Origin: Mixophyes australis
Taxonomy: Eukaryota; Chordata; Amphibia; Anura; Limnodynastidae
DNA: 64,000 nt
Reading direction: 5' to 3'
NCBI GenBank assembly: GCA_036250195.1
Contig: JAVHZZ010000062.1
Span: 186,001 to 250,000 of the forward strand
The notes under the pieces are model-generated. The model saw nothing but the letters and a program-made list of their open reading frames with translations. It ran no database searches and was not told where the DNA came from. Below, one piece after another: positions 37,597-52,094 of this stretch (the stretch's first letter is position 1; each line of letters starts with the position of its first letter). Made by a program: the position numbers and the translations under genes.

Positions 37597-40500
37597 ACAA
37601 TGATTTACATCAATCCTTTTACATAATTCTTGTTTCTCATGACATTTCTAACATTGCCCACAATTATCAACTTTCTAAGTCTTTCTGAGCACGAGAAATC
37701 GCGAAATATAGTCATTTCTTCATTGCCGTCCAAAAACAACGCTTTTTTGCATTTCTGTCTCACTTTCTCTTGTAAACAATGATTTACATCAATCCTTTTA
37801 CATAATTCTTGTTTCTCATGACATTTCTAACATTGCCCACAATTATCAACTTTCTAAGTCTTTCTGAGCAGGAGAAATCGCAAAACATAGTCATTTCTTC
37901 ATTGCCGTCCAAAAACAACGCTTTTTTGCATTCCTGTCTCACTTTCTCTTAGAAACAATGATTTACATCAATCCTTTTACATAATTCTTGTTTCTCATGA
38001 CATTTCTAACATTGCCCACAATTATCAACTTTCTAAGTCTTTCTGAGCAGGAGAAATCGCAAAACATAGTCATTTCTTCATTGCCGTCCAAAAACAACGC
38101 TTTTTTGCATTCCTGTCTCACTTTCTCTTAGAAACAATGATTTACATCAATCCTTTTACATAATTCTTGTTTCTCATGACATTTCTAACATTGCCCACAA
38201 TTATCAACTTTCTAAGTCTTTCTGAGCACGAGAAATTGCAAAACATAGTCATTTCTTCATTGCCGTCCAAAAACAACGCTTTTTTGCATTTCTGTCTCAC
38301 TTTCTCTTGTAAACAATGATCTACATCAATCCTTTTACATAATTCTTGTTTCTCATGACATTTCTAACATTGCCCACAATTATCAACTTTCTAAGTCTTT
38401 CTGAGCAGGAGAAATCGCAAAACATAGTCATTTCTTCATTGCCGTCCAAAAACAACGCTTTTTTGCATTCCTGTCTCACTTTCTCTTAGAAACAATGATT
38501 TACATCAATCCTTTTACATAATTCTTGTTTCTCATGACATTTCTAACATTGCCCACAATTATCAACTTTCTAAGTCTTTCTGAGCACGAGAAATTGCAAA
38601 ACATAGTCATTTCTTCATTGCCGTACAAAAACAACGCTTTTTTGCATTCCTGTCTCACTTTCTCTTGTAAACAATGATTTACATCAATCCTTTTACATAA
38701 TTCTTGTTTCTCATGACATTTCTAACATTGCCCACAATTATCAACTTTCTAAGTCTTTCTGAGCACGAGAAATTGCAAAACATAGTCATTTCTTCATTGC
38801 CGTCCAAAAACAACGCTTTTTTGCATTCCTGTCTCACTTTCTCTTAGAAACAATGATTTACATCAATCCTTTTACATAATTCTTGTTTCTCATGACATTT
38901 CTAACATTGCCCACAATTATCAACTTTCTAAGTCTTTCTGAGCAGGAGAAATCGCAAAACATAGTCATTTCTTCATTGCCGTCCAAAAACAACGCTTTTT
39001 TGCATTCCTGTCTCACTTTCTCTTAGAAACAATGATTTACATCAATCCTTTTACATAATTCTTGTTTCTCATGACATTTCTAACATTGCCCACAATTATC
39101 AACTTTCTAAGTCTTTCTGAGCACGAGAAATCGCGAAATATAGTCATTTCTTCATTGCCGTCCAAAAACAACGCTTTTTTGCATTTCTGTCTCACTTTCT
39201 CTTGTAAACAATGATTTACATCAATCCTTTTACATAATTCTTGTTTCTCATGACATTTCTAACATTGCCCACAATTATCAACTTTCTAAGTCTTTCTGAG
39301 CAGGAGAAATCGCAAAACATAGTCATTTCTTCATTGCCGTCCAAAAACAACGCTTTTTTGCATTCCTGTCTCACTTTCTCTTAGAAACAATGATTTACAT
39401 CAATCCTTTTACATAATTCTTGTTTCTCATGACATTTCTAACATTGCCCACAATTATCAACTTTCTAAGTCTTTCTGAGCAGGAGAAATCGCAAAACATA
39501 GTCATTTCTTCATTGCCGTCCAAAAACAACGCTTTTTTGCATTCCTGTCTCACTTTCTCTTAGAAACAATGATTTACATGAATCCTTTTACATAATTCTT
39601 GTTTCTCATGACATTTCTAACATTGCCCACAATTATCAACTTTCTAAGTCTTTCTGAGCACGAGAAATCGCGAAATATAGTCATTTCTTCATTGCCGTCC
39701 AAAAACAACGCTTTTTTTGCATTTCTGTCTCACTTTCTCTTGTAAACAATGATTTACATCAATCCTTTTACATAATTCTTGTTTCTCATGACATTTCTAA
39801 CATTGCCCACAATTATCAACTTTCTAAGTCTTTCTGAGCAGGAGAAATCGCAAAACATAGTCATTTCTTCATTGCCGTCCAAAAACAACGCTTTTTTGCA
39901 TTCCTGTCTCACTTTCTCTTAGAAACAATGATTTACATCAATCCTTTTACATAATTCTTGTTTCTCATGACATTTCTAACATTGCCCACAATTATCAACT
40001 TTCTAAGTATTTCTGAGCAGGAGAAATCGCAAAACATAGTCATTTCTTCATTGCCGTCCAAAAACAACGCTTTTTTGCATTCCTGTCTCACTTTCTCTTA
40101 GAAACAATGATTTACATCAATCCTTTTACATAATTCTTGTTTCTCATGACATTTCTAACATTGCCCACAATTATCAACTTTCTAAGTCTTTCTGAGCAGG
40201 AGAAATCGCAAAACATAGTCATTTCTTCATTGCCGTCCAAAAACAACGCTTTTTTGCATTCCTGTCTCACTTTCTCTTAGAAACAATGATTTACATCAAT
40301 CCTTTTACATAATTCTTATTTCTCATGACATTTCTAACATTGCCCACAATTATCAACTTTCTAAGTCTTTCTGAGCACGAGAAATTGCAAAACATAGTCA
40401 TTTCTTCATTGCCGTACAAAAACAACGCTTTTTTGCATTCCTGTCTCACTTTCTCTTGTAAACAATGATTTACATCAATCCTTTTACATAATTCTTGTTT

Positions 40501-43500
40501 CTCATGACATTTCTAACATTGCCCACAATTATCAACTTTCTAAGTCTTTCTGAGCACGAGAAATCGCGAAATATAGTCATTTCTTCATTGCCGTCCAAAA
40601 ACAACGCTTTTTTGCATTTCTGTCTCACTTTCTCTTGTAAACAATGATTTACATCAATCCTTTTACATAATTCTTGTTTCTCATGACATTTCTAACATTG
40701 CCCACAATTATCAACTTTCTAAGTCTTTCTGAGCAGGAGAAATCGCAAAACATAGTCATTTCTTCATTGCCGTCCAAAAACAACGCTTTTTTGCATTCCT
40801 GTCTCACTTTCTCTTAGAAACAATGATTTACATCAATCCATTTACATAATTCTTGTTTCTTATGACATTTCTAACATTGCCCACAATTATCAACTTTCTA
40901 AGTCTTTCTGAGCACGAGAAATCGCGAAATATAGTCATTTCTTCATTGCCGTCCAAAAACAACGCTTTTTTGCATTTCTGTCTCACTTTCTCTTGTAAAC
41001 AATGATTTACATCAATCCTTTTACATAATTCTTGTTTCTCATGACATTTCTAACATTGCCCACAATTATCAACTTTCTAAGTCTTTCTGAGCAGGAGAAA
41101 TCGCAAAACATAGTCATTTCTTCATTGCCGTCCAAAAACAACGCTTTTTTGCATTCCTGTCTCACTTTCTCTTAGAAACAATGATTTACATCAATCCTTT
41201 TACATAATTCTTGTTTCTCATGACATTTCTAACATTGCCCACAATTATCAACTTTCTAAGTCTTTCTGAGCAGGAGAAATCGCAAAACATAGTCATTTCT
41301 TCATTGCCGTCCAAAAACAACGCTTTTTTGCATTCCTGTCTCACTTTCTCTTAGAAACAATGATTTACATCAATCCTTTTACATAATTCTTGTTTCTCAT
41401 GACATTTCTAACATTGCCCACAATTATCAACTTTCTAAGTCTTTCTGAGCAGGAGAAATCGCAAAACATAGTCATTTCTTCATTGCCGTCCAAAAACAAC
41501 GCTTTTTTGCATTCCTGTCTCACTTTCTCTTAGAAACAATGATTTACATCAATCCTTTTACATAATTCTTGTTTCTCATGACATTTCTAACATTGCCCAC
41601 AATTATCAACTTTCTAAGTCTTTCTGAGCAGGAGAAATCGCAAAACATAGTCATTTCTTCATTGCCGTCCAAAAACAACGCTTTTTTGCATTCCTGTCTC
41701 ACTTTCTCTTAGAAACAATGATTTACATCAATCCTTTTACATAATTCTTGTTTCTCATGACATTTCTAACATTGCCCACAATTATCAACTTTCTAAGTCT
41801 TTCTGAGCACGAGAAATCGCGAAATATAGTCATTTCTTCATTGCCGTCCAAAAACAACGCTTTTTTGCATTTCTGTCTCACTTTCTCTTGTAAACAATGA
41901 TTTACATCAATCCTTTTACATAATTCTTGTTTCTCATGACATTTCTAACATTGCCCACAATTATCAACTTTCTAAGTCTTTCTGAGCACGAGAAATCGCG
42001 AAATATAGTCATTTCTTCATTGCCGTCCAAAAACAACGCTTTTTTGCATTTCTGTCTCACTTTCTCTTGTAAACAATGATTTACATCAATCCTTTTACAT
42101 AATTCTTGTTTCTCATGACATTTCTAACATTGCCCACAATTATCAACTTTCTAAGTCTTTCTGAGCACGAGAAATCGCAAAACATAGTCATTTCTTCATT
42201 GCCGTCCAAAAACAACGCTTTTTTGCATTCCTGTCTCACTTTCTCTTAGAAACAATGATTTACATCAATCCTTTTACATAATTCTTGTTTCTTATGACAT
42301 TTCTAACATTGCCCACAATTATCAACTTTCTAAGTCTTTCTGAGCACGAGAAATCGCGAAATATAGTCATTTCTTCATTGCCGTCCAAAAACAACGCTTT
42401 TTTGCATTTCTGTCTCACTTTCTCTTGTAAACAATGATTTACATCAATCCTTTTACATAATTCTTGTTTCTCATGACATTTCTAACATTGCCCACAATTA
42501 TCAACTTTCTAAGTCTTTCTGAGCAGGAGAAATCGCAAAACATAGTCATTTCTTCATTGCCGTCCAAAAACAACGCTTTTTTGCATTCCTGTCTCACTTT
42601 CTCTTAGAAACAATGATTTACATCAATCCTTTTACATAATTCTTGTTTCTCATGACATTTCTAACATTGCCCACAATTATCAACTTTCTAAGTCTTTCTG
42701 AGCAGGAGAAATCGCAAAACATAGTCATTTCTTCATTGCCGTCCAAAAACAACGCTTTTTTGCATTCCTGTCTCACTTTCTCTTAGAAACAATGATTTAC
42801 ATCAATCCTTTTACATAATTCTTGTTTCTCATGACATTTCTAACATTGCCCACAATTATCAACTTTCTAAGTCTTTCTGAGCAGGAGAAATCGCAAAACA
42901 TAGTCATTTCTTCATTGCCGTCCAAAAACAACGCTTTTTTGCATTCCTGTCTCACTTTCTCTTAGAAACAATGATTTACATCAATCCTTTTACATAATTC
43001 TTGTTTCTCATGACATTTCTAACATTGCCCACAATTATCAACTTTCTAAGTCTTTCTGAGCAGGAGAAATCGCAAAACATAGTCATTTCTTCATTGCCGT
43101 CCAAAAACAACGCTTTTTTGCATTCCTGTCTCACTTTCTCTTAGAAACAATGATTTACATCAATCCTTTTACATAATTCTTGTTTCTCATGACATTTCTA
43201 ACATTGCCCACAATTATCAACTTTCTAAGTCTTTCTGAGCAGGAGAAATCGCAAAACATAGTCATTTCTTCATTGCCGTCCAAAAACAACGCTTTTTTGC
43301 ATTCCTGTCTCACTTTCTCTTAGAAACAATGATTTACATCAATCCTTTTACATAATTCTTGTTTCTCATGACATTTCTAACATTGCCCACAATTATGAAC
43401 TTTCTAAGTCTTTCTGAGCACGAGAAATTGCAAAACATAGTCATTTCTTCATTGCCGTCCAAAAACAACGCTTTTTTGCATTTCTGTCTCACTTTCTCTT

Positions 43501-46101
43501 GTAAACAATGATCTACATCAATCCTTTTACATAATTCTTGTTTCTCATGACATTTCTAACATTGCCCACAATTATCAACTTTCTAAGTCTTTCTGAGCAG
43601 GAGAAATCGCAAAACATAGTCATTTCTTCATTGCCGTCCAAAAACAACGCTTTTTTGCATTCCTGTCTCACTTTCTCTTAGAAACAATGATTTACATCAA
43701 TCCTTTTACATAATTCTTGTTTCTCATGACATTTCTAACATTGCCCACAATTATCAACTTTCTAAGTCTTTCTGAGCACGAGAAATTGCAAAACATAGTC
43801 ATTTCTTCATTGCCGTACAAAAACAACGCTTTTTTGCATTCCTGTCTCACTTTCTCTTGTAAACAATGATTTACATCAATCCTTTTACATAATTCTTGTT
43901 TCTCATGACATTTCTAACATTGCCCACAATTATCAACTTTCTAAGTCTTTCTGAGCACGAGAAATCGCGAAATATAGTCATTTCTTCATTGCCGTCCAAA
44001 AACAACGCTTTTTTGCATTTCTGTCTCACTTTCTCTTGTAAACAATGATTTACATCAATCCTTTTACATAATTCTTGTTTCTCATGACATTTCTAACATT
44101 GCCCACAATTATCAACTTTCTAAGTCTTTCTGAGCAGGAGAAATCGCAAAACATAGTCATTTCTTCATTGCCGTCCAAAAACAACGCTTTTTTGCATTCC
44201 TGTCTCACTTTCTCTTAGAAACAATGATTTACATCAATCCTTTTACATAATTCTTGTTTCTCATGACATTTCTAACATTGCCCACAATTATCAACTTTCT
44301 AAGTCTTTCTGAGCACGAGAAATCGCGAAATATAGTCATTTCTTCATTGCCGTCCAAAAACAACGCTTTTTTGCATTTCTGTCTCACTTTCTCTTGTAAA
44401 CAATGATTTACATCAATCCTTTTACATAATTCTTGTTTCTCATGACATTTCTAACATTGCCCACAATTATCAACTTTCTAAGTCTTTCTGAGCAGGAGAA
44501 ATCGCAAAACATAGTCATTTCTTCATTGCCGTCCAAAAACAACGCTTTTTTGCATTCCTGTCTCACTTTCTCTTAGAAACAATGATTTACATCAATCCTT
44601 TTACATAATTCTTGTTTCTCATGACATTTCTAACATTGCCCACAATTATCAACTTTCTAAGTCTTTCTGAGCAGGAGAAATCGCAAAACATAGTCATTTC
44701 TTCATTGCCGTCCAAAAACAACGCTTTTTTGCATTCCTGTCTCACTTTCTCTTAGAAACAATGATTTACATCAATCCTTTTACATAATTCTTGTTTCTCA
44801 TGACATTTCTAACATTGCCCACAATTATCAACTTTCTAAGTCTTTCTGAGCAGGAGAAATCGCAAAACATAGTCATTTCTTCATTGCCGTCCAAAAACAA
44901 CGCTTTTTTGCATTCCTGTCTCACTTTCTCTTAGAAACAATGATTTACATCAATCCTTTTACATAATTCTTGTTTCTCATGACATTTCTAACATTGCCCA
45001 CAATTATCAACTTTCTAAGTCTTTCTGAGCAGGAGAAATCGCAAAACATAGTCATTTCTTCATTGCCGTCCAAAAACAACGCTTTTTTGCATTCCTGTCT
45101 CACTTTCTCTTAGAAACAATGATTTACATCAATCCTTTTACATAATTCTTGTTTCTCATGACATTTCTAACATTGCCCACAATTATCAACTTTCTAAGTC
45201 TTTCTGAGCACGAGAAATCGCGAAATATAGTCATTTCTTCATTGCCGTCCAAAAACAACGCTTTTTTGCATTTCTGTCTCACTTTCTCTTGTAAACAATG
45301 ATTTACATCAATCCTTTTACATAATTCTTGTTTCTCATGACATTTCTAACATTGCCCACAATTATCAACTTTCTAAGTCTTTCTGAGCAGGAGAAATCGC
45401 AAAACATAGTCATTTCTTCATTGCCGTCCAAAAACAACGCTTTTTTGCATTCCTGTCTCACTTTCTCTTAGAAACAATGATTTACATCAATCCTTTTACA
45501 TAATTCTTGTTTCTCATGACATTTCTAACATTGCCCACAATTATCAACTTTCTAAGTCTTTCTGAGCAGGAGAAATCGCAAAACATAGTCATTTCTTCAT
45601 TGCCGTCCAAAAACAACGCTTTTTTGCATTCCTGTCTCACTTTCTCTTAGAAACAATGATTTACATCAATCCTTTTACATAATTCTTGTTTCTCATGACA
45701 TTTCTAACATTGCCCACAATTATCAACTTTCTAAGTCTTTCTGAGCAGGAGAAATCGCAAAACATAGTCATTTCTTCATTGCCGTCCAAAAACAACGCTT
45801 TTTTGCATTCCTGTCTCACTTTCTCTTAGAAACAATGATTTACATCAATCCTTTTACATAATTCTTGTTTCTCATGACATTTCTAACATTGCCCACAATT
45901 ATCAACTTTCTAAGTCTTTCTGAGCAGGAGAAATCGCAAAACATAGTCATTTCTTCATTGCCGTCCAAAAACAACGTTTTTTTGCATTCCTGTCTCACTT
46001 TCTCTTAGAAACAATGATTTACATCAATCCTTTTACATAATTCTTGTTTCTCATGACATTTCTAACATTGCCCACAATTATCAACTTTCTAAGTCTTTCT
46101 G
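37597..46101. repeat. Segmental duplication, copy 1 (paired with 55496-64000)
   Basis: Monomer order is B, A, A, C, tA, D, E, A, B, A, A, Bx, A, Aat, A, kD, B, A, cuB, four A, B, B, then a C96 A-like copy (42073), uB, five A, gC, tA, D, B, A, B, four A, B, three A, an A with T146 and the start of another A. The same order is found 17,899 bp downstream, up to the window end. Differences I noticed are few: G at 39580, the location of the C96 copy, absence of T42 in the B at 44221, and three private changes in the second copy. Confidence 0.9.
38134..43325. repeat. C-tA block 8, 29 monomers; full cassette
   Basis: This is the complete cassette plus an extension: C, tA, D, E, A, B, A, A, Bx, A, Aat, A, kD, B, A, cuB, A x4, B, B, A-like with C96, uB, A x5, then gC of the next block. 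Length is 29 x 179 plus 1, the extra base being the seventh T in Bx (39566). It is the closest relative of 56033-61224, of equal length, and a slightly more distant relative of 22558-27928. Confidence 0.9.
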
Positions 46102-46189
46102 AGCAGGAGAAATCGCAAAACATAGTCATTTCTTCATTGCCGTCCAAAAACAACGCTTTTTTGCATTCCTGTCTCACTTTCTCTTAGAA

Positions 46190-46905
46190 ACAATGATTTA
46201 CATCAATCCTTTTACATAATTCTTGTTTCTCATGACATTTCTAACATTGCCCACAATTATCAACTTTCTAAGTCTTTCTGAGCACGAGAAATTGCAAAAC
46301 ATAGTCATTTCTTCATTGCCGTCCAAAAACAACGCTTTTTTGCATTCCTGTCTCACTTTCTCTTGTAAACAATGATTTACATCAATCCTTTTACATAATT
46401 CTTGTTTCTCATGACATTTCTAACATTGCCCACAATTATCAACTTTCTAAGTCTTTCTGAGCAGGAGAAATCGCAAAACATAGTCATTTCTTCATTGCCG
46501 TCCAAAAACAACGCTTTTTTGCATTCCTGTCTCACTTTCTCTTAGAAACAATGATTTACATCAATCCTTTTACATAATTCTTGTTTCTCATAACATTTCT
46601 AATATTGCCCACAATTATCAACTTTCTAAGTCTTTCTGAGCAGGAGAAATCGCAAAACATAGTCATTTCTTCATTGCCGTACAAAAACAACGCTTTTTTG
46701 CATTCCTGTCTCACTTTCTCTTAGAAACAATGATTTACATCAATCCTTTTACATAATTCTTGTTTCTCATGACATTTCTAACATTGCCCACAATTATCAA
46801 CTTTCTAAGTCTTTCTGAGCAGGAGAAATCGCAAAACATAGTCATTTCTTCATTGCCGTCCAAAAACAACGCTTTTTTGCATTCCTGTCTCACTTTCTCT
46901 TAGAA
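46190..46905. repeat. Four-monomer HOR unit G-A-n-A, copy 1
   Basis: G is a monomer with C96, T104, C134, C158 and GT176. n is an A-like copy with A45 and T56 (CATAACATTTCTAATATTG, bases at 46592 and 46603) and A134. The 716-bp unit G, A, n, A is followed directly by a second copy at 46906-47621 and recurs at 48338-49053. The n change removes the otherwise conserved TCATGA at 41-46. Confidence 0.9.
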
Positions 46906-48337
46906 ACAATGATTTACATCAATCCTTTTACATAATTCTTGTTTCTCATGACATTTCTAACATTGCCCACAATTATCAACTTTCTAAGTCTTTCTGAGCA
47001 CGAGAAATTGCAAAACATAGTCATTTCTTCATTGCCGTCCAAAAACAACGCTTTTTTGCATTCCTGTCTCACTTTCTCTTGTAAACAATGATTTACATCA
47101 ATCCTTTTACATAATTCTTGTTTCTCATGACATTTCTAACATTGCCCACAATTATCAACTTTCTAAGTCTTTCTGAGCAGGAGAAATCGCAAAACATAGT
47201 CATTTCTTCATTGCCGTCCAAAAACAACGCTTTTTTGCATTCCTGTCTCACTTTCTCTTAGAAACAATGATTTACATCAATCCTTTTACATAATTCTTGT
47301 TTCTCATAACATTTCTAATATTGCCCACAATTATCAACTTTCTAAGTCTTTCTGAGCAGGAGAAATCGCAAAACATAGTCATTTCTTCATTGCCGTACAA
47401 AAACAACGCTTTTTTGCATTCCTGTCTCACTTTCTCTTAGAAACAATGATTTACATCAATCCTTTTACATAATTCTTGTTTCTCATGACATTTCTAACAT
47501 TGCCCACAATTATCAACTTTCTAAGTCTTTCTGAGCAGGAGAAATCGCAAAACATAGTCATTTCTTCATTGCCGTCCAAAAACAACGCTTTTTTGCATTC
47601 CTGTCTCACTTTCTCTTAGAAACAATGATTTACATCAATCCTTTTACATAATTCTTGTTTCTCATGACATTTCTAACATTGCCCACAATTATCAACTTTC
47701 TAAGTCTTTCTGAGCACGAGAAATCGCGAAATATAGTCATTTCTTCATTGCCGTCCTAAAACAACGCTTTTTTGCATTTCTGTCTCACTTTCTCTTGTAA
47801 ACAATGATTTACATCAATCCTTTTACATAATTCTTGTTTCTCATGACATTTCTAACATTGCCCACAATTATCAACTTTCTAAGTCTTTCTGAGCAGGAGA
47901 AATCGCAAAACATAGTCATTTCTTCATTGCCGTCCAAAAACAACGCTTTTTTGCATTCCTGTCTCACTTTCTCTTAGAAACAATGATTTACATCAATCCT
48001 TTTACATAATTCTTGTTTCTCATGACATTTCTAACATTGCCCACAATTATCAACTTTCTAAGTCTTTCTGAGCAGGAGAAATCGCAAAACATAGTCATTT
48101 CTTCATTGCCGTCCAAAAACAACGTTTTTTTGCATTCCTGTCTCACTTTCTCTTAGAAACAATGATTTACATCAATCCTTTTACATAATTCTTGTTTCTC
48201 ATGACATTTCTAACATTGCCCACAATTATCAACTTTCTAAGTCTTTCTGAGCAGGAGAAATCGCAAAACATAGTCATTTCTTCATTGCCGTCCAAAAACA
48301 ACGCTTTTTTGCATTCCTGTCTCACTTTCTCTTAGAA
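46906..48337. repeat. Eight-monomer HOR unit (G-A-n-A-B*-A-A-A), copy 1
   Basis: The 1,432-bp order is G, A, n, A, B*, A, A with T146, A. B* is a B copy with T136 (CCGTCCTAAAAC, base at 47757). The first six monomers recur at 48338-49411, so B*, n and G travel together. The T146 copy at 47980 also appears before the first G (45832), implying an older arrangement that has been cut down there. Confidence 0.87.
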
Positions 48338-49769
48338 ACAATGATTTACATCAATCCTTTTACATAATTCTTGTTTCTCATGACATTTCTAACATTGCCC
48401 ACAATTATCAACTTTCTAAGTCTTTCTGAGCACGAGAAATTGCAAAACATAGTCATTTCTTCATTGCCGTCCAAAAACAACGCTTTTTTGCATTCCTGTC
48501 TCACTTTCTCTTGTAAACAATGATTTACATCAATCCTTTTACATAATTCTTGTTTCTCATGACATTTCTAACATTGCCCACAATTATCAACTTTCTAAGT
48601 CTTTCTGAGCAGGAGAAATCGCAAAACATAGTCATTTCTTCATTGCCGTCCAAAAACAACGCTTTTTTGCATTCCTGTCTCACTTTCTCTTAGAAACAAT
48701 GATTTACATCAATCCTTTTACATAATTCTTGTTTCTCATAACATTTCTAATATTGCCCACAATTATCAACTTTCTAAGTCTTTCTGAGCAGGAGAAATCG
48801 CAAAACATAGTCATTTCTTCATTGCCGTACAAAAACAACGCTTTTTTGCATTCCTGTCTCACTTTCTCTTAGAAACAATGATTTACATCAATCCTTTTAC
48901 ATAATTCTTGTTTCTCATGACATTTCTAACATTGCCCACAATTATCAACTTTCTAAGTCTTTCTGAGCAGGAGAAATCGCAAAACATAGTCATTTCTTCA
49001 TTGCCGTCCAAAAACAACGCTTTTTTGCATTCCTGTCTCACTTTCTCTTAGAAACAATGATTTACATCAATCCTTTTACATAATTCTTGTTTCTCATGAC
49101 ATTTCTAACATTGCCCACAATTATCAACTTTCTAAGTCTTTCTGAGCACGAGAAATCGCGAAATATAGTCATTTCTTCATTGCCGTCCTAAAACAACGCT
49201 TTTTTGCATTTCTGTCTCACTTTCTCTTGTAAACAATGATTTACATCAATCCTTTTACATAATTCTTGTTTCTCATGACATTTCTAACATTGCCCACAAT
49301 TATCAACTTTCTAAGTCTTTCTGAGCAGGAGAAATCGCAAAACATAGTCATTTCTTCATTGCCGTCCAAAAACAACGCTTTTTTGCATTCCTGTCTCACT
49401 TTCTCTTAGAAACAATGATTTACATCAATCCTTTTACATAATTCTTGTTTCTCATGACATTTCTAACATTGCCCACAATTATCAACTTTCTAAGTCTTTC
49501 TGAGCAGGAGAAATCGCAAAACATAGTCATTTCTTCATTGCCGTCCAAAAACAACGCTTTTTTGCATTCCTGTCTCACTTTCTCTTAGAAACAATGATTT
49601 ACATCAATCCTTTTACATAATTCTTGTTTCTCATGACATTTCTAACATTGCCCACAATTATCAACTTTCTAAGTCTTTCTGAGCAGGAGAAATCGCAAAA
49701 CATAGTCATTTCTTCATTGCCGTACAAAAACAACGCTTTTTTGCATTCCTGTCTCACTTTCTCTTGTAA
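48338..49769. repeat. Eight-monomer HOR unit, copy 2 with altered end
   Basis: Order: G, A, n, A, B*, A, A, P. P (49591) is an A-like copy with A134 and GT176. The first six monomers match 46906-47979. The seventh lacks T146 and the eighth is P, which belongs to the next HOR. The change of HOR type therefore occurs around 49412-49769. Confidence 0.85.
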
Positions 49770-50842
49770 ACAATGATTTACATCAATCCTTTTACATAAT
49801 TCTTGTTTCTCATGACATTTCTAACATTGCCCACAATTATCAACTTTCTAAGTCTTTCTGAGCAGGAGAAATCGCAAAACATAGTCATTTCTTCATTGCC
49901 GTCCAAAAACAACGCTTTTTTGCATTCCTGTCTCACTTTCTCTTAGAAACAATGATTTACATCAATCCTTTTACATAATTCTTGTTTCTCATGACATTTC
50001 TAACATTGCCCACAATTATCAACTTTCTAAGTCTTTCTGAGCAGGAGAAATTGCAAAACATAGTCATTTCTTCATTGCCGTCCAAAAACAACGCTTTTTT
50101 GCATTCCTGTCTCACTTTCTCTTAGAAACAATGATTTACATCAATCCTTTTACATAATTCTTGTTTCTCATGACATTTCTAACATTGCCCACAATTATCA
50201 ACTTTCTAAGTATTTCTGAGCACGAGAAATTGCAAAACATAGTCATTTCTTCATTGCCGCACAAAAACAACGCTTTTTTGCATTCCTGTCTCACTTTCTC
50301 TTGTAAACAATGATTTACATCAATCCTTTTACATAATTCTTGTTTCTCATGACATTTCTAACATTGCCCACAATTATCAACTTTTTAAGTCTTTCTGAGC
50401 AGGAGAAATCGCAAAACATAGTCATTTCTTCATTGCCGTCCAAAAACAACGTTTTTTGCATTTCTGTCTCACTTTCTCTTGTAAACAATGATTTACATCA
50501 ATCCTTTTACATAATTCTTATTTCTCATGACATTTCTAACATTGCCCACAATTATCAACTTTCTAAGTCTTTCTGAGCACGAGAAATCGCGAAATATAGT
50601 CATTTCTTCATTGCCGTCCTAAAACAACGCTTTTTTGCATTTCTGTCTCACTTTCTCTTGTAAACAATGATTTACATCAATCCTTTTACATAATTCTTGT
50701 TTCTCATGACATTTCTAACATTGCCCACAATTATCAACTTTCTAAGTCTTTCTGAGCAGGAGAAATCGCAAAACATAGTCATTTCTTCATTGCCGTCCAA
50801 AAACAACGCTTTTTTGCATTCCTGTCTCACTTTCTCTTAGAA
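49412..50842. repeat. Eight-monomer HOR unit (A-P-A-Q-R-S-kB*-A), copy 1
   Basis: The unit is 1,431 bp. Q (49949) is A-like with T104. R (50128) has A85, C96, T104, C133 and A134 (GCCGCAC, base at 50260) and GT176. S (50307) has T79, one base lost around 146, T158 and GT176. kB* (50485) has A36 and T136. It is followed at 50843 by a second copy. The 1-bp loss in S opens a frame at 50340-50576 that is not a gene. Confidence 0.9.
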
Positions 50843-52094
50843 ACAATGATTTACATCAATCCTTTTACATAATTCTTGTTTCTCATGACATTTCTAACAT
50901 TGCCCACAATTATCAACTTTCTAAGTCTTTCTGAGCAGGAGAAATCGCAAAACATAGTCATTTCTTCATTGCCGTCCAAAAACAACGCTTTTTTGCATTC
51001 CTGTCTCACTTTCTCTTAGAAACAATGATTTACATCAATCCTTTTACATAATTCTTGTTTCTCATGACATTTCTAACATTGCCCACAATTATCAACTTTC
51101 TAAGTCTTTCTGAGCAGGAGAAATCGCAAAACATAGTCATTTCTTCATTGCCGTACAAAAACAACGCTTTTTTGCATTCCTGTCTCACTTTCTCTTGTAA
51201 ACAATGATTTACATCAATCCTTTTACATAATTCTTGTTTCTCATGACATTTCTAACATTGCCCACAATTATCAACTTTCTAAGTCTTTCTGAGCAGGAGA
51301 AATCGCAAAACATAGTCATTTCTTCATTGCCGTCCAAAAACAACGCTTTTTTGCATTCCTGTCTCACTTTCTCTTAGAAACAATGATTTACATCAATCCT
51401 TTTACATAATTCTTGTTTCTCATGACATTTCTAACATTGCCCACAATTATCAACTTTCTAAGTCTTTCTGAGCAGGAGAAATTGCAAAACATAGTCATTT
51501 CTTCATTGCCGTCCAAAAACAACGCTTTTTTGCATTCCTGTCTCACTTTCTCTTAGAAACAATGATTTACATCAATCCTTTTACATAATTCTTGTTTCTC
51601 ATGACATTTCTAACATTGCCCACAATTATCAACTTTCTAAGTATTTCTGAGCACGAGAAATTGCAAAACATAGTCATTTCTTCATTGCCGCACAAAAACA
51701 ACGCTTTTTTGCATTCCTGTCTCACTTTCTCTTGTAAACAATGATTTACATCAATCCTTTTACATAATTCTTGTTTCTCATGACATTTCTAACATTGCCC
51801 ACAATTATCAACTTTTTAAGTCTTTCTGAGCAGGAGAAATCGCAAAACATAGTCATTTCTTCATTGCCGTCCAAAAACAACGTTTTTTGCATTTCTGTCT
51901 CACTTTCTCTTGTAAACAATGATTTACATCAATCCTGTTACATAATTCTTATTTCTCATGACATTTCTAACATTGCCCACAATTATTAACTTTCTAAGTC
52001 TTTCTGAGCAGGAGAAATCGCAAAACATAGTCATTTCTTCATTGCCGTCCAAAAACAACGCTTTTTTGCATTCCTGTCTCACTTTCTCTTAGAA
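50843..52094. repeat. Eight-monomer HOR unit, copy 2, seven monomers
   Basis: Order: A, P, A, Q, R, S and then a k-marked monomer, each 1,431 bp after its partner. The seventh monomer (51916) differs from kB*: it has A36 but A-type class bases, plus G22 (51937) and T72 (51987). The copy then breaks off into P (52095). The A85, C133 and 1-bp-loss markers in R and S are kept. Confidence 0.88.

Larger units (their letters stand above)
29898..38133. repeat. C-tA block 7, 46 monomers, includes f-marker expansion
   Basis: It opens with the cassette C, tA, D, E, A ending GT176, B, A, A, Bx, A, Aat, A, kD. It then leaves the standard order for a local expansion built from kD, A, fA and oA (32047-37596) before closing B, A, A. 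The D at 30256 and the E at 30435 carry private changes (TTTTTTCTC and ACAAAATTC). The A-with-GT copy (30614) recurs in the same relative position at 54064, linking this block to the one at 53348. Confidence 0.86.

Noticed and set aside
50340..50576. Open reading frame of 78 codons, and a 72-codon relative at 51771-51989
   Set aside because: They depend on the 1-bp loss in the S monomers of an 8-monomer HOR and are 1,431 bp apart, the HOR period. The second is cut by the T72 change. They are satellite shadows, not genes.
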